From: Nesterenkonia sp. PF2B19
GTDB taxonomy: Bacteria; Actinomycetota; Actinomycetes; Actinomycetales; Micrococcaceae
DNA: 51,692 nucleotides
Direction: 5' to 3'
Assembly (NCBI RefSeq): GCF_001758425.2
Contig: NZ_MDSS02000023.1
Coordinates: forward strand, 1 to 51,692
Part shown: positions 39,003 through 46,364 of the stretch, one piece after another
Position numbering within the stretch: the first letter of the stretch is position 1
How the letters are laid out: every line of letters starts with the position of its first letter
The notes under the pieces: generated by a model
What the model saw: the letters and a program-made list of their open reading frames with translations, nothing else
What the model was told of the DNA's origin: nothing
Databases searched by the model: none
Position numbers and translations under genes: made by a program

Positions 39003-39060
39003 GGCACCAGCCTCCGCCAGCACTCATCGATGAGTCCAACACATCTTTGTCATCGCAACC

Positions 39061-39075
39061 ATCGTGATGCACGAT
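39061..39075. promoter_or_regulatory. LysR-type binding palindrome
   Basis: ATCGTG-ATG-CACGAT is a perfect 15-bp inverted repeat that contains the T-N11-A core of LysR sites. It lies between the divergent EamA and LysR genes, seven bases before the LysR start, so it can mediate autoregulation. Confidence 0.7.
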
Positions 39076-39081
39076 AGATGG

Positions 39082-39947
39082 ATGGACCTGCAGCAGATCC
39101 GCTACGTGCTCGCCGTCGCCGAGCACCGCAGCTTCACGCGGGCAGCGCGGGCATGCTTCGTAGTGCAGTCCGCCCTCAGCCACCAGATCGCCGCCCTCGA
39201 GAAGGAGCTCGGCGTGCGGCTCTTCGCCCGCAGCAGCCGACGCGTCGAGCTGACCGCCTCCGGAGAGGCCTTCCTGCCGGCGGCACGCCAAGCCGTGGAG
39301 GCCGCCGAGCGGGCCGCGGCCGAGGCGGCCTCGCCGGCGGAGAGATCCGCGGAACGGTGCGCATCGGGATCATCCCCACCGTCACCGCCGTCGATCTGCC
39401 GGCCCTGCTCCGCCGCCTCCACGAGGCCCATAGCGAGGTGACAGTGAGCCTGCGCATGGGGCGCAGCGACGAGATCGTCACCGAGATCCGGCACGGCCGG
39501 CTCGACATCGGGATCCTCGGGCTGGCGGCCGGCCAGTCACCGACGGGGGTCAGCTCCCGAGAACTGGCGCGGGACCGGCACGTGGCCGTCGTCGCCCCGG
39601 ACCATCGGCTGGCCCGCCGCCGGAGGGTCCGTCTCGAAGAGCTCGCCGACGAGCGCTTCGCCGACTTCCCCGCCGACTCCCCCGGGCGCACCCAGACGGA
39701 CCTGGCCTTCGCCGAGGCCGGGCTGACCCGCGAGGTGGCCTTTGAGTCCACCACCGCGGACCTGATCCTGGAACTGGTGCGTCAACGACTCGCCGTCGCA
39801 CTGCTGCCCTCTGCGCTGCGGGAGGAGTTCCACGGGCTGCACACCCTGGCCGTGACGGCCGGCCCCACGCGCACCGAACATCTGGCCTGGGACGGGTTCA
39901 ACACATCACCGGCCGCCGCGGCGCTGCTGGGGCTGATCCAGGGATGA
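39082..39947 (+). CDS. LysR-family transcriptional regulator, frame break near 39340
   Basis: About 288 residues. N-terminal winged HTH MDLQQIRYVLAVAEHRSFTRAARACFVVQSALSHQIAALEKELGVRLFARSSRRVELTASGEAF spans residues 1-65. The effector domain follows after a frame break near 39330-39345, one base missing, resuming IRGTVRIGIIPTVTAVDLPALLRRLHEAH. ATG 39082 is chosen because the domain begins there; GTG 39064 and ATG 39067 are in-frame alternatives inside the palindrome. It probably controls the divergent EamA exporter. The effector is unknown. Confidence 0.88.
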
Positions 39948-39968
39948 GCCCGGCCGGCCGCGGGAGGG

Positions 39969-41101
39969 TCAGTCGACGTCGCTGTCGCTGCCGTGCCGGA
40001 GCCCGAGCTCGTACCCGACCAGGGCGATGATCCACAGGGCGGTGACCGGCAGGACGAACCACATCATCGCCGCGCTGAACGGCCCCAGCGCGGCGTGGTG
40101 GGAGGCGGCCATCACCAGATAGGCGACATACGAGGCATAGAGGGCCACCAGCAGCGCCCCCTCCCAGCGGGAGATCGACTGGCCGGTGAAGGCCAGCGGC
40201 AGCAGCACCAGTGCGGTGGCGAGCATGACGGGCATGTCGAAGTGGATCGCGGCGGCCTCGACGTCGATGCCCGACGGCGCGACGAGGGCCGTCACCCCGA
40301 CCACGGCCCCGATGTTGAAGATGTTGGAGCCCACCAGGTTGCCGACGGCCATCTCCCGATCGCCGCGCAGCGCCGCGATGATGCTGGTGGCGAGCTCAGG
40401 CAACGAGGTGCCGATGGCCACCACGGTCAGACCGATGACGAGGTCCGAGACCCCGAACGCCTCGGCGATGTCGGTGGCCCCCGAGACGAGCATCTGCGCA
40501 CCGGCCACGAGCAGCGCCACACCGACCGCGATCAGCACGAGATCGGTGAGCACGGAGCGCACTGTGGTGGCGCGCAGGGCCTGCATGAGGCGGCCCGGCT
40601 CCTCCTCGTCGACCTCGACGCCGAGCTCGGGCACCGTGCCCTGAGCCTGCTGGCGCCGGGCATAGGTGATCAGCGCCACCAGGTACACGCCCAGAAGCAC
40701 CAGCAGGAGGACCCCCTCCCAGGTGGCGATGCCGCCGTCGAGGGCCAGCACGAGCAGCAGCACCGAAAAGACGATCATCACCGGAATGTCCGCCCGGATG
40801 AGCTGCAGACGCACCGCCAAGCGCCGAAGACCGCCGTCAGCCCCAGTACGAAGAGGATGTTGGCGATGTTGCTGCCCACCACGTTGCCGATGGCCAGCCC
40901 CGGAGCCCCGGACAGCGCCGCACCCGTGGAGACCGCCAGCTCAGGGCTGGAGGTGGCGAACGAGACGACGGTCAGACCCACGATCAGCGAGGACAGCCCT
41001 GCGGTGCGGCCCAGCGACCCGGCCCCGCGCACCAGCGCCTCCCCGCCGACGACGAGCAGCACGAAACCACCGAGAAGCAGAAGGATGCTGAGAATGCTCA
41101 C
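39969..41101 (-). CDS. calcium/sodium antiporter-type CaCA protein, frame break near 40820
   Basis: CaCA superfamily (YrbG-type), about 377 residues. The two alpha repeats are clear: LIVGLTVVSFATSSPELAVS with GNVVGSNIANILFVLG, and LVIGLTVVAIGTSLPELATS with GNLVGSNIFNIGAVVG. A cytosolic acidic loop (VEVDEEEPGRLMQ) separates the halves. The frame breaks near 40815-40826 (after LGLTAVFGA, resuming LAVRLQLIRADIPVM), one base missing. It is divergent from the XRE gene and convergent with the LysR gene. Ion specificity (Ca2+, Na+ or K+) is not certain. Confidence 0.9.
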
Positions 41102-41122
41102 CGCACCAGCGTACTCTCGCGC

Positions 41123-41139
41123 CTCTGCTCAGGGCAGAA
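41123..41139. promoter_or_regulatory. PopR-box-like inverted repeat upstream of XRE regulator
   Basis: CTCTGCT-CAG-GGCAGAA contains the inverted repeat TCTGC-N5-GCAGA and fits the TTCTGCC-N3-GGCAGAA site I recall for Streptomyces PopR at 12 of 14 positions. It is centred about 49 bases before the predicted start of the XRE mRNA, a position suited to activation. Confidence 0.5.
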
Positions 41140-41167
41140 ACTCTGGAGTGCCGCCACGCGGCCGGTC

Positions 41168-41173
41168 TACTGT
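41168..41173 (+). promoter_or_regulatory. leaderless -10 box of XRE regulator
   Basis: TACTGT followed by six bases and ATG 41180. Confidence 0.55.
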
Positions 41174-41179
41174 GGGCCC

Positions 41180-41587
41180 ATGAGCCAGCATCAGCGGGAC
41201 CGCACGGCGTGGAGACGCGCCTCAGCCGGGGCGCCCGCGCGGCAGGAGCCGCTGCGGCGCGAGGTGCTCGGTGCGCGGCTGCGTCGGCTGCGCCAGCACC
41301 AGCAGAGGACCCTCCACGAGCTGGCGGCAGAGGCCGGGCTGTCCCCGCAGTACCTCTCCGAGATCGAACGGGGCCGCAAGGAGCCCTCCTCGGAGATGAT
41401 CGCCGCGATCGCCGGGGCCCTCGGGATCGGGCTGGTGGATCTCACCCTCGAAGTGGCCGACGAGCTGCGCCGCGACACGCTCTCCTTCATCGGCTTCTCC
41501 CCGATCACTGATCTGCGGACGCACACCGGGCACGCCTCGCGGGACGTCGGCGCCTCTGCCGTGGTCAGCCTCAGCGCCGTCGCCTGA
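41180..41587 (+). CDS. XRE-family regulator, PopR/ClgR-like
   Basis: 135 residues. A basic N-terminal arm of about 28 residues is followed by an HTH_3 domain (LGARLRRLRQHQQRTLHELAAEAGLSPQYLSEIERGRKEPSSEMIAAIAGALGIGLVDL, about residues 30-88). The SPQYLSEIERGRKEPSSEM recognition region is very close to that of the actinobacterial clp regulators ClgR and PopR. The C-terminus ends SLSAVA; in PopR/ClgR a small hydrophobic end makes the protein a ClpP substrate. Two clpP genes lie 1.5 kb away. Control of clpP with feedback degradation is inferred from these features, not shown. Confidence 0.78.
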   Translation: MSQHQRDRTAWRRASAGAPARQEPLRREVLGARLRRLRQHQQRTLHELAAEAGLSPQYLSEIERGRKEPSSEMIAAIAGALGIGLVDLTLEVADELRRDTLSFIGFSPITDLRTHTGHASRDVGASAVVSLSAVA

Positions 41588-41733
41588 GCCGCCGCGATCG
41601 ACGCTCCGGTCATTGAAACCTTTTACTCCGGCATGACGCCTGCTACCGTGCGGGACGTCATGTGATCTGCGCCACATTCAGCCACCGGGGTGCTTCCGGC
41701 CTCATTGTCGTCATTCGACCTCAGGGCTGATAT

Positions 41734-41745
41734 TGCAACGTTGCA
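41734..41745. promoter_or_regulatory. 12-bp palindrome upstream of beta-helix gene
   Basis: TGCAACGTTGCA is a perfect palindrome with a central CG, a form typical of LacI-family operators. It is 30 bases before ATG 41776. The rest of the 188-base gap after the XRE gene holds only weak promoter-like boxes, such as TACCGT at 41644. Confidence 0.5.
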
Positions 41746-41775
41746 TGACAGTTCTGATCCCCACGAGAGGACGAC

Positions 41776-42966
41776 ATGACGACTCTTCCCGCGATGAACC
41801 ATCCGCCGACGGCTCCCTCGACGCCACCCGCCTTCCCCGACGTCCGACGTCGACCCAGGCTCCTGAGGAGAGCATTCGGCGCCGCTCTCGCCGTGCTCGC
41901 CCTGCTGGCAGCCACTCTCACCGGCGGCGCACCCGCCATGGCGCAGCAGGACTGCGGCGGCGGAGACGCCGTCGTGACCGGCAGCCAGCAGCAGGGCTTC
42001 ACCACCAGCTATCGCGGACAGACGGTCTATCAGGGTGAGAGCTACATCGTCGCCATCTGGGAGGCGGTCGGCAGCCTGACGCCAGGACGCACGTCCCAGG
42101 AGAGCGTCTCGGTGATGGCCAGCGGCTGGATCGGCCACCACACCATCGACCTGCCCAGCCACACCTCCTTCGAGGTCTGCGGCACCATGGACGTCGGCAG
42201 CGCCACCGGTCGCGGCGCCATCGAAGCCTTCGGCGCGACGGATGTCGCCATCCCGCATCTGACCATGACCGGGCGCCCCTGGTTCGGACTCCACTTCGGC
42301 GCGGTGCGCGGGCTGCACCTGGGCCAGATCACCCTGGACCTCACCGGCGGCCTGGGCGTCCGCTTCGACCGCGAGAGCCCAGACAGCACCTCCGTGGTCA
42401 TGGACCGCATCCACGTCTCCGGCACCGACAACCACGGGGTGGAGACGTGGAACGTCAACGGCCTCGACATCGGGGCGGTGATCGCCCGGGACGTCGGCTA
42501 CGCGGGGCTGCTGCTGAACAACACGCGCAACGCACGCATCGGGCTGGTGGACGGCCACAATGTGGCCACCGGCACGGGCTACGCCACCTTTCGCATGGCC
42601 AACACCGCAGGACGCGCGGCCGACGGCGGATATGACACCAACGTCGTCGTGGACAAGGTGGTCGCCCACGGCGGCGGACGCGGCATCTTCTGCGTCTCCC
42701 AGTCCGGCGGGCTGCACGTCGGGGAGGTCGAGCTCAGCGGCACCGGCGGCAACGCCGTGCTGATCGAGAACTGCTACAACGTCACCCTGGCCTCCGGCAC
42801 CGTCGACGGCGGCGGGGAGGTCCGCATCGCCTCGCGCAGCGAGTTCCCCCTCACGCGTGATGTGAGCATCACCCTGGAGGTCAACGGCACCTCCGTCCGC
42901 GAGTCGCCCTGCGGGGAGAACATCACCTGGCGCATCACGGGGGACGCCCCTCAGCACATCTGCTGA
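41776..42966 (+). CDS. secreted right-handed beta-helix protein
   Basis: 396 residues. The signal peptide follows a long basic N region (RRRPRLLRRAF) with core GAALAVLALLAATLTGG and probable cleavage after APAMA. The mature protein shows short repeated strands with Asn/Gly turns (DIGAVIARDVGYAGLLLNNTRNARIGLVDGHNVATG and similar), typical of parallel beta-helix (pectate-lyase-like/NosD) folds. It has paired Cys near both ends (AQQDCGGG, FEVCG, FCVS, ENCYN, SPCG, HIC), suggesting disulfides. No clear catalytic residues are seen. GAGAGG precedes the ATG. A polysaccharide-binding or lyase role is possible but unproven. Confidence 0.75.
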   Translation: MTTLPAMNHPPTAPSTPPAFPDVRRRPRLLRRAFGAALAVLALLAATLTGGAPAMAQQDCGGGDAVVTGSQQQGFTTSYRGQTVYQGESYIVAIWEAVGSLTPGRTSQESVSVMASGWIGHHTIDLPSHTSFEVCGTMDVGSATGRGAIEAFGATDVAIPHLTMTGRPWFGLHFGAVRGLHLGQITLDLTGGLGVRFDRESPDSTSVVMDRIHVSGTDNHGVETWNVNGLDIGAVIARDVGYAGLLLNNTRNARIGLVDGHNVATGTGYATFRMANTAGRAADGGYDTNVVVDKVVAHGGGRGIFCVSQSGGLHVGEVELSGTGGNAVLIENCYNVTLASGTVDGGGEVRIASRSEFPLTRDVSITLEVNGTSVRESPCGENITWRITGDAPQHIC

Positions 42967-43042
42967 TCACGGAGCCGACGCGATCGACACAGGCCCTGCT
43001 GCTGCGCGATCCACGAGTCACTTTCCCGTGCATCTCCGCACG

Positions 43043-43056
43043 CTGACACGTGTCAG
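43043..43056. promoter_or_regulatory. isolated 14-bp palindrome in convergent gap
   Basis: CTGACACGTGTCAG is a perfect palindrome between the 3' ends of the beta-helix and clpP genes. With no loop it is a poor terminator and looks more like a protein-binding site, yet no promoter is expected there. Confidence 0.4.
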
Positions 43057-43098
43057 ACTCGGGATGATCGACGGGAATGTGACGCCTCGATGGAGGGA

Positions 43099-43719
43099 TC
43101 ACCCCGCGGCCGGGCTCGCCGCCGTCGTGGGGCGGGTGCTCAGCACCTCGTCCACGAGCCCGTAGTCCAGGGCCTCGGCGGCGGCGAACACCCGGTCGCG
43201 GTCCGTGTCCCGGCGCAGCTGGTCCGGGCCGCGACCGGTGTGACGAGCCAGGACCCGCTCGATCTCGCCCCGCACCCGGACCAGCTCGTCGGCGTGCAGG
43301 ATGAGGTCCGGGATGGCGCCGCGGCCGGCACCGATCGCCGGCTGGTGGAGCACGATCCGGGTGTGCGGCAGCATGGACCGCATCCCGGGCTCTCCCCCGG
43401 CCAGCAGCACCGCGCCGGCGGCGAAGGCCTGCCCCACGCAGGTGGTGGCCACCGGCGCGCGGATGTACTGCATCGTGTCGTAGATGGCCAAGGTGGCCGA
43501 GGGGTCGCCGCCCTCGCAGTTGATGTACAGGTTCACCGGCACCTGGGGGTCCGCGGACTCCAGATGCAGCAGCTGCGCGATGATCGCATTGGCGACCCCG
43601 GAGTCGATGCCGGTGCCCAAGTAGATGATGCGCTCGGCGAGCAGCTGGGAGTAGACGTCCATGACCCGTTCGCCTCGGCCGTCCCGGCTGATCACATGCG
43701 GAATGGTGTAGGCGCTCAT
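43099..43719 (-). CDS. ClpP-like subunit lacking catalytic serine
   Basis: 206-residue ClpP paralogue, closest in pattern to actinobacterial ClpP2 (LAIYDTMQYIRAPVATTCVGQA). The catalytic Ser position, normally in GQAASAxA, reads GQAFAAGA, so Ser is replaced by Ala100. His125 (RIVLHQP) and Asp171 (RRDTDRDR) remain. The oxyanion region is also changed from SPGG to CEGG (69-71). It should assemble but not cleave, like ClpR subunits of cyanobacteria and plastids. Its ATG overlaps the stop of the active partner by four bases (43716-43719), so both are made together, probably for one mixed ring complex. Confidence 0.88.
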   Translation of the reverse strand: MSAYTIPHVISRDGRGERVMDVYSQLLAERIIYLGTGIDSGVANAIIAQLLHLESADPQVPVNLYINCEGGDPSATLAIYDTMQYIRAPVATTCVGQAFAAGAVLLAGGEPGMRSMLPHTRIVLHQPAIGAGRGAIPDLILHADELVRVRGEIERVLARHTGRGPDQLRRDTDRDRVFAAAEALDYGLVDEVLSTRPTTAASPAAG

Positions 43720-44372
43720 GATCCCTCCCCGTCGGCCCCCGGCGCGCTGCGCTCCACCTGGGAGGTGAGCCCCACCGGGCGGCGTCGTGCGCGCGGGATG
43801 ATCGCGGAGAAGTCCGCGACGACGGCGTCGACGAAGCCGTAGTCCACCGCCTCGGCGGCGGTGAACCAGGTGTCCCGCAGGGAGTCCTCGAACACTCTCT
43901 CCGGCGGCTGGCCGGTGTCTGCGGCGATGAGCCCCAGCACGGTGTCCCGGGTGCTGCGCAGATCCTTCGCCTGCAGCTCGACGTCCACCGTGGAGCCCCC
44001 GATCCCCGAGGATCCCTGGTGCATGAGGATCTTGGCGTGCGGCAGGGCATGCCGGCGCCCGGGCTGACCGGCGGAGAGGAGGAACTGCCCGGCGCTGGCC
44101 GCCACGCCGAGCGCCAGGGTGGTCACCGGGCAGGGCACGGTGCGCATCAGGTCCCGCAGAGCCAGCATGGCCGGCACGGAGCCGCCCGGCGAGTGGATCC
44201 ACAGGGCGATCTCGGTGTGCGGGTCGTCGGCGGCCAAGGTCATCAGCTGGGTCATCAGCAGCGTGCCGTTGTCGTCGTCGAGCACGCCGTCGAGGACCAG
44301 GACTCTGCGGTGGAGCATCTCCTGGCGGGCGGACTCGCCGAACAGCGGAGCTGCGGGGGTCTCATCACTCAT
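43716..44372 (-). CDS. clpP: ATP-dependent Clp protease proteolytic subunit (active)
   Basis: 218-residue serine protease subunit and first gene of the clpP pair. The triad is complete: Ser93 in GVAASAGQ, His118 in AKILMHQGSSG and Asp163 in FEDSLRDTW. The substrate-binding WIHSPGGSV is at about 58-66. The N-terminus is longer than a standard ClpP propeptide and the C-terminal tail (RARRRPVGLTSQVERSAPGADGEGS) is extended and basic. It is divergent from the DUF2505 gene, with an inverted repeat at 44418-44454 between them. It likely works with the dead subunit and a Clp ATPase encoded elsewhere. Confidence 0.92.
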   Translation of the reverse strand: MSDETPAAPLFGESARQEMLHRRVLVLDGVLDDDNGTLLMTQLMTLAADDPHTEIALWIHSPGGSVPAMLALRDLMRTVPCPVTTLALGVAASAGQFLLSAGQPGRRHALPHAKILMHQGSSGIGGSTVDVELQAKDLRSTRDTVLGLIAADTGQPPERVFEDSLRDTWFTAAEAVDYGFVDAVVADFSAIIPRARRRPVGLTSQVERSAPGADGEGS

Positions 44373-44417
44373 GGTCCCAGGATCACCGTCGGCTCCCCGT
44401 CACAGCGACGAAACCTG

Positions 44418-44454
44418 CTGTCGGCTGATCCGCCGTGGGCTGATCAGCTGACAG
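44418..44454. promoter_or_regulatory. inverted repeat between clpP pair and DUF2505 gene
   Basis: CTGTCGGCTGATC and GATCAGCTGACAG match as an inverted repeat at 12 of 13 positions around an 11-base centre. It also contains two direct GGCTGATC copies 15 bases apart. It is 46 bases before clpP and upstream of the TATGAT box of the other gene, a suitable operator for both. Confidence 0.6.
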
Positions 44455-44466
44455 CGGCGGCGGGCC

Positions 44467-44509
44467 TATGATGAGAGGAGCCGCGGGCGACGTCACCTCC
44501 GACGTCGCC
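44467..44509 (+). promoter_or_regulatory. promoter and leader hairpin of DUF2505 gene
   Basis: TATGAT (44467-44472) is a good -10 box. The perfect repeat GGCGACGTC-N6-GACGTCGCC (44486-44509) begins within about ten bases of the expected transcript start, so it could be a stabilising 5' hairpin or an operator. GAAGGAG then precedes GTG 44544. Confidence 0.6.
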
Positions 44510-44543
44510 TTCCCCACGTCCTCACTCTGAAGGAGCACCGCCT

Positions 44544-45047
44544 GTGGCGCTTGAAGCCGAGACCGTCATCTCCCACTCCGTCGACAAGATCGTGACCGCC
44601 TACGCCTCCCGTGACTTCCACCAGCACCTGGCCGACACCGTCGGCTCCACGCTGGAGAGCTTCGAGGTCAGCGGGGACACGGACGGCGCCTTCCAGGTGA
44701 CCTCGCAGCAGTCGATGTCCGTGGACCGACTGCCGGACATCGCCAAGAAGGTGATGAAGGGGCAGGTCACCGTGACGGTGACCGAACGCTGGTCGACGCC
44801 CGACGCCGACGGCTCCCGCCGCTCCGACATGGACGTGAAGATCCACTCGGCCCCCGTCAGCGCCGAGGCCTCCCAGGTGCTGCATGCGCGCGGGCCCGAG
44901 GAGACGCTGTCCACGGTGCGCGGCGAGGTCTCCACGTCGATCCCGCTGATCGGCAAGAAGCTCAAGGCCGCCGCCGAGCCGTACATGAAGAAGTTCGTCG
45001 CGGTGCAGTCCCGCGAAGTGGCGCAGTGGATCAGCGCGAACGGCTGA
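44544..45047 (+). CDS. DUF2505 domain protein
   Basis: 167 residues, cytosolic. The whole protein matches the actinobacterial DUF2505 pattern, a START/SRPBCC-like fold: HSVDKIVTAYASRDFHQHLADTVG at the start, alternating strands TVTVTERWSTP, and an amphipathic C-terminal helix KKLKAAAEPYMKKFVAVQSREVAQWI. It probably binds a hydrophobic ligand, but none is known. GTG 44544 has GAAGGAG eight bases upstream. It is convergent with pth. Confidence 0.85.
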   Translation: MALEAETVISHSVDKIVTAYASRDFHQHLADTVGSTLESFEVSGDTDGAFQVTSQQSMSVDRLPDIAKKVMKGQVTVTVTERWSTPDADGSRRSDMDVKIHSAPVSAEASQVLHARGPEETLSTVRGEVSTSIPLIGKKLKAAAEPYMKKFVAVQSREVAQWISANG

Positions 45048-45066
45048 GCAGCGCTCTCTGAGAGGG

Positions 45067-45084
45067 GGCGGAACGCCGTCCGCC
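45067..45084. terminator. short hairpin between convergent genes
   Basis: GGCGGA-ACGCCG-TCCGCC gives a 6-bp GC stem between the stops of the DUF2505 and pth genes. It may terminate in either direction but has no T run. Confidence 0.5.
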
Positions 45085-45093
45085 GGGTGCGCC

Positions 45094-45678
45094 TCAGTTC
45101 TGGTGGACGGTGTTCTGCGCTGCGGTGAGACCGGCGGTGATGATCAGCTCGACGGCGTCGGCGGCCCGGTCGATCACCTGCGGCAGGTCTTTCGCCTGTT
45201 CGGCGGAGAACTTCTGCAGCACGTAGTCCGCGGTGTCCATCCGTCCGGGCGGCCGCGAGACCCCGACCCTGACCCGGATGTAGTCGCGGTCCCCCTGCAG
45301 GTGCTGGGTGATGGACTTCAGCCCGTTGTGGCCGCCCTCGGAGCCGCCGCGTTTGAGCTTGAGGCGCCCGAAGTCCAGGTCGACCTCGTCGTGGACCACC
45401 ACGAGTCGCTCGGGGTCGATGTCGAAGTAGTCCATCAGCCCGCGCACAGGCCTGCCCGAGGTGTTCATGTACCCCTCGGAGACGGCGAAGACCACCTTGG
45501 GCCCGCCTGCACCCAGACGGGCGGCCACGACCTGCGCTCCGACCTTGGTCCGTGTGTACTTCGCGTCCATGCGGTCCACGAGCTCATCGAGGACCATGTG
45601 TCCGATGTTGTGCCGAGTATGACGATAGCGGGGCCCGGGATTCCCGAGCCCCGCTATCAGCCAGGTGTCAGATGCCAT
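45094..45678 (-). CDS. pth: peptidyl-tRNA hydrolase
   Basis: 194-residue essential enzyme that frees tRNA from stalled peptidyl-tRNA. GLGNPGPRY at 10-18, the catalytic His in TRHNIGH (about 23), VSEGYMNTSG and VVHDEVDLDFGRLKLKRGGSEGGHNGLKSI are all present. ATG 45678 lies seven bases after TAGACT (leaderless), so it has its own promoter although rplY is only 59 bases upstream on the same strand. The rplY-pth order is widely conserved. Confidence 0.97.
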   Translation of the reverse strand: MASDTWLIAGLGNPGPRYRHTRHNIGHMVLDELVDRMDAKYTRTKVGAQVVAARLGAGGPKVVFAVSEGYMNTSGRPVRGLMDYFDIDPERLVVVHDEVDLDFGRLKLKRGGSEGGHNGLKSITQHLQGDRDYIRVRVGVSRPPGRMDTADYVLQKFSAEQAKDLPQVIDRAADAVELIITAGLTAAQNTVHQN

Positions 45679-45685
45679 GCCCCGC

Positions 45686-45691
45686 AGTCTA
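45686..45691 (-). promoter_or_regulatory. leaderless -10 box of pth
   Basis: TAGACT on the minus strand, seven bases before ATG 45678; same hexamer and spacing as the ispH promoter. Confidence 0.6.
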
Positions 45692-45737
45692 TCGAGGCGT
45701 GGCCGTCGTGGGCGTCAGCTCACGCGTGTGGCGCTGA

Positions 45738-46364
45738 TCAGGCGTCTTCGCCCTCACCGGACTCTTCGGCAGGAGCCTCGTCCGCGGCCTCGGCCTCCTC
45801 GGCACCCTCGTCCTCGCCCAGGTCCTGCGCAGTGGGCTCGTAGATGGTGACGACCGGGGACTCGAGGTCGGTCAGCGCGAGGGTGACGCCGGCCGGCAGC
45901 TGGAGGTGCTCCGGCAGGGCGTTCTCGTCGCGGTCGGTGATGTCGATGGAGATCGACTCCGGCAGGTGGGTCGCCTCGGCCTCGACGGCGACGGTCGGCT
46001 GGTCGAGCAGGTACTCGAAGCCGGAGGCCGGCTCACCGATGACCTCGACCGGGGCGTCGACGACGACCTTCTCACCCGAGCGGACGGCCAGCAGGTCCAG
46101 GTGGTCCACGCTGCGGTAGATCGCGTCGCGCTGGATGTCCTTGGGCAGGACGAGCTGCTTCTTGCCCTCGATGTCCAGGGTGATCAGCGCGTTGGGGTTG
46201 CGGACCGCCAGGGTGGTCTCGTGGTTGGGCAGCAGCAGGTGGATGGGGTCCTCACCGTGGCCGTAGACGACGGCGGGGATCTGGCCGCTGCGGCGGGCCT
46301 GGCGGGCGGCACCCTTGCCGAACTCGGTGCGGAGGGTCGCGGGGATGACGATCTTGTCAGCCAT
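45738..46364 (-). CDS. rplY: 50S ribosomal protein L25/general stress protein Ctc
   Basis: 208 residues. N-terminal L25 5S rRNA-binding domain (LRTEFGKGAARQARRSGQIPAVVYGHGEDPIHLLLPNHE) followed by the TL5/Ctc C-terminal beta domain (VDHLDLLAVRSGEKVVVDAPVEVIGEP) and an acidic Ala/Glu tail. This long form is normal in actinobacteria. It is preceded by a leader of about 205 bases with hairpins and followed by pth. Confidence 0.96.
   Translation of the reverse strand: MADKIVIPATLRTEFGKGAARQARRSGQIPAVVYGHGEDPIHLLLPNHETTLAVRNPNALITLDIEGKKQLVLPKDIQRDAIYRSVDHLDLLAVRSGEKVVVDAPVEVIGEPASGFEYLLDQPTVAVEAEATHLPESISIDITDRDENALPEHLQLPAGVTLALTDLESPVVTIYEPTAQDLGEDEGAEEAEAADEAPAEESGEGEDA

Noticed and set aside
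39945-39968. GC-rich palindromic bases between LysR and antiporter genes as terminator
   Set aside because: The possible stem is short and ambiguous in register, so it does not reach the support of the hairpins listed.
43408-43440. Missing ClpP serine explained as a sequencing error
   Set aside because: The window's errors are indels, the frame here is intact, and the neighbouring residue (Phe99) and the SPGG region are changed too, so substitution by error is unlikely.
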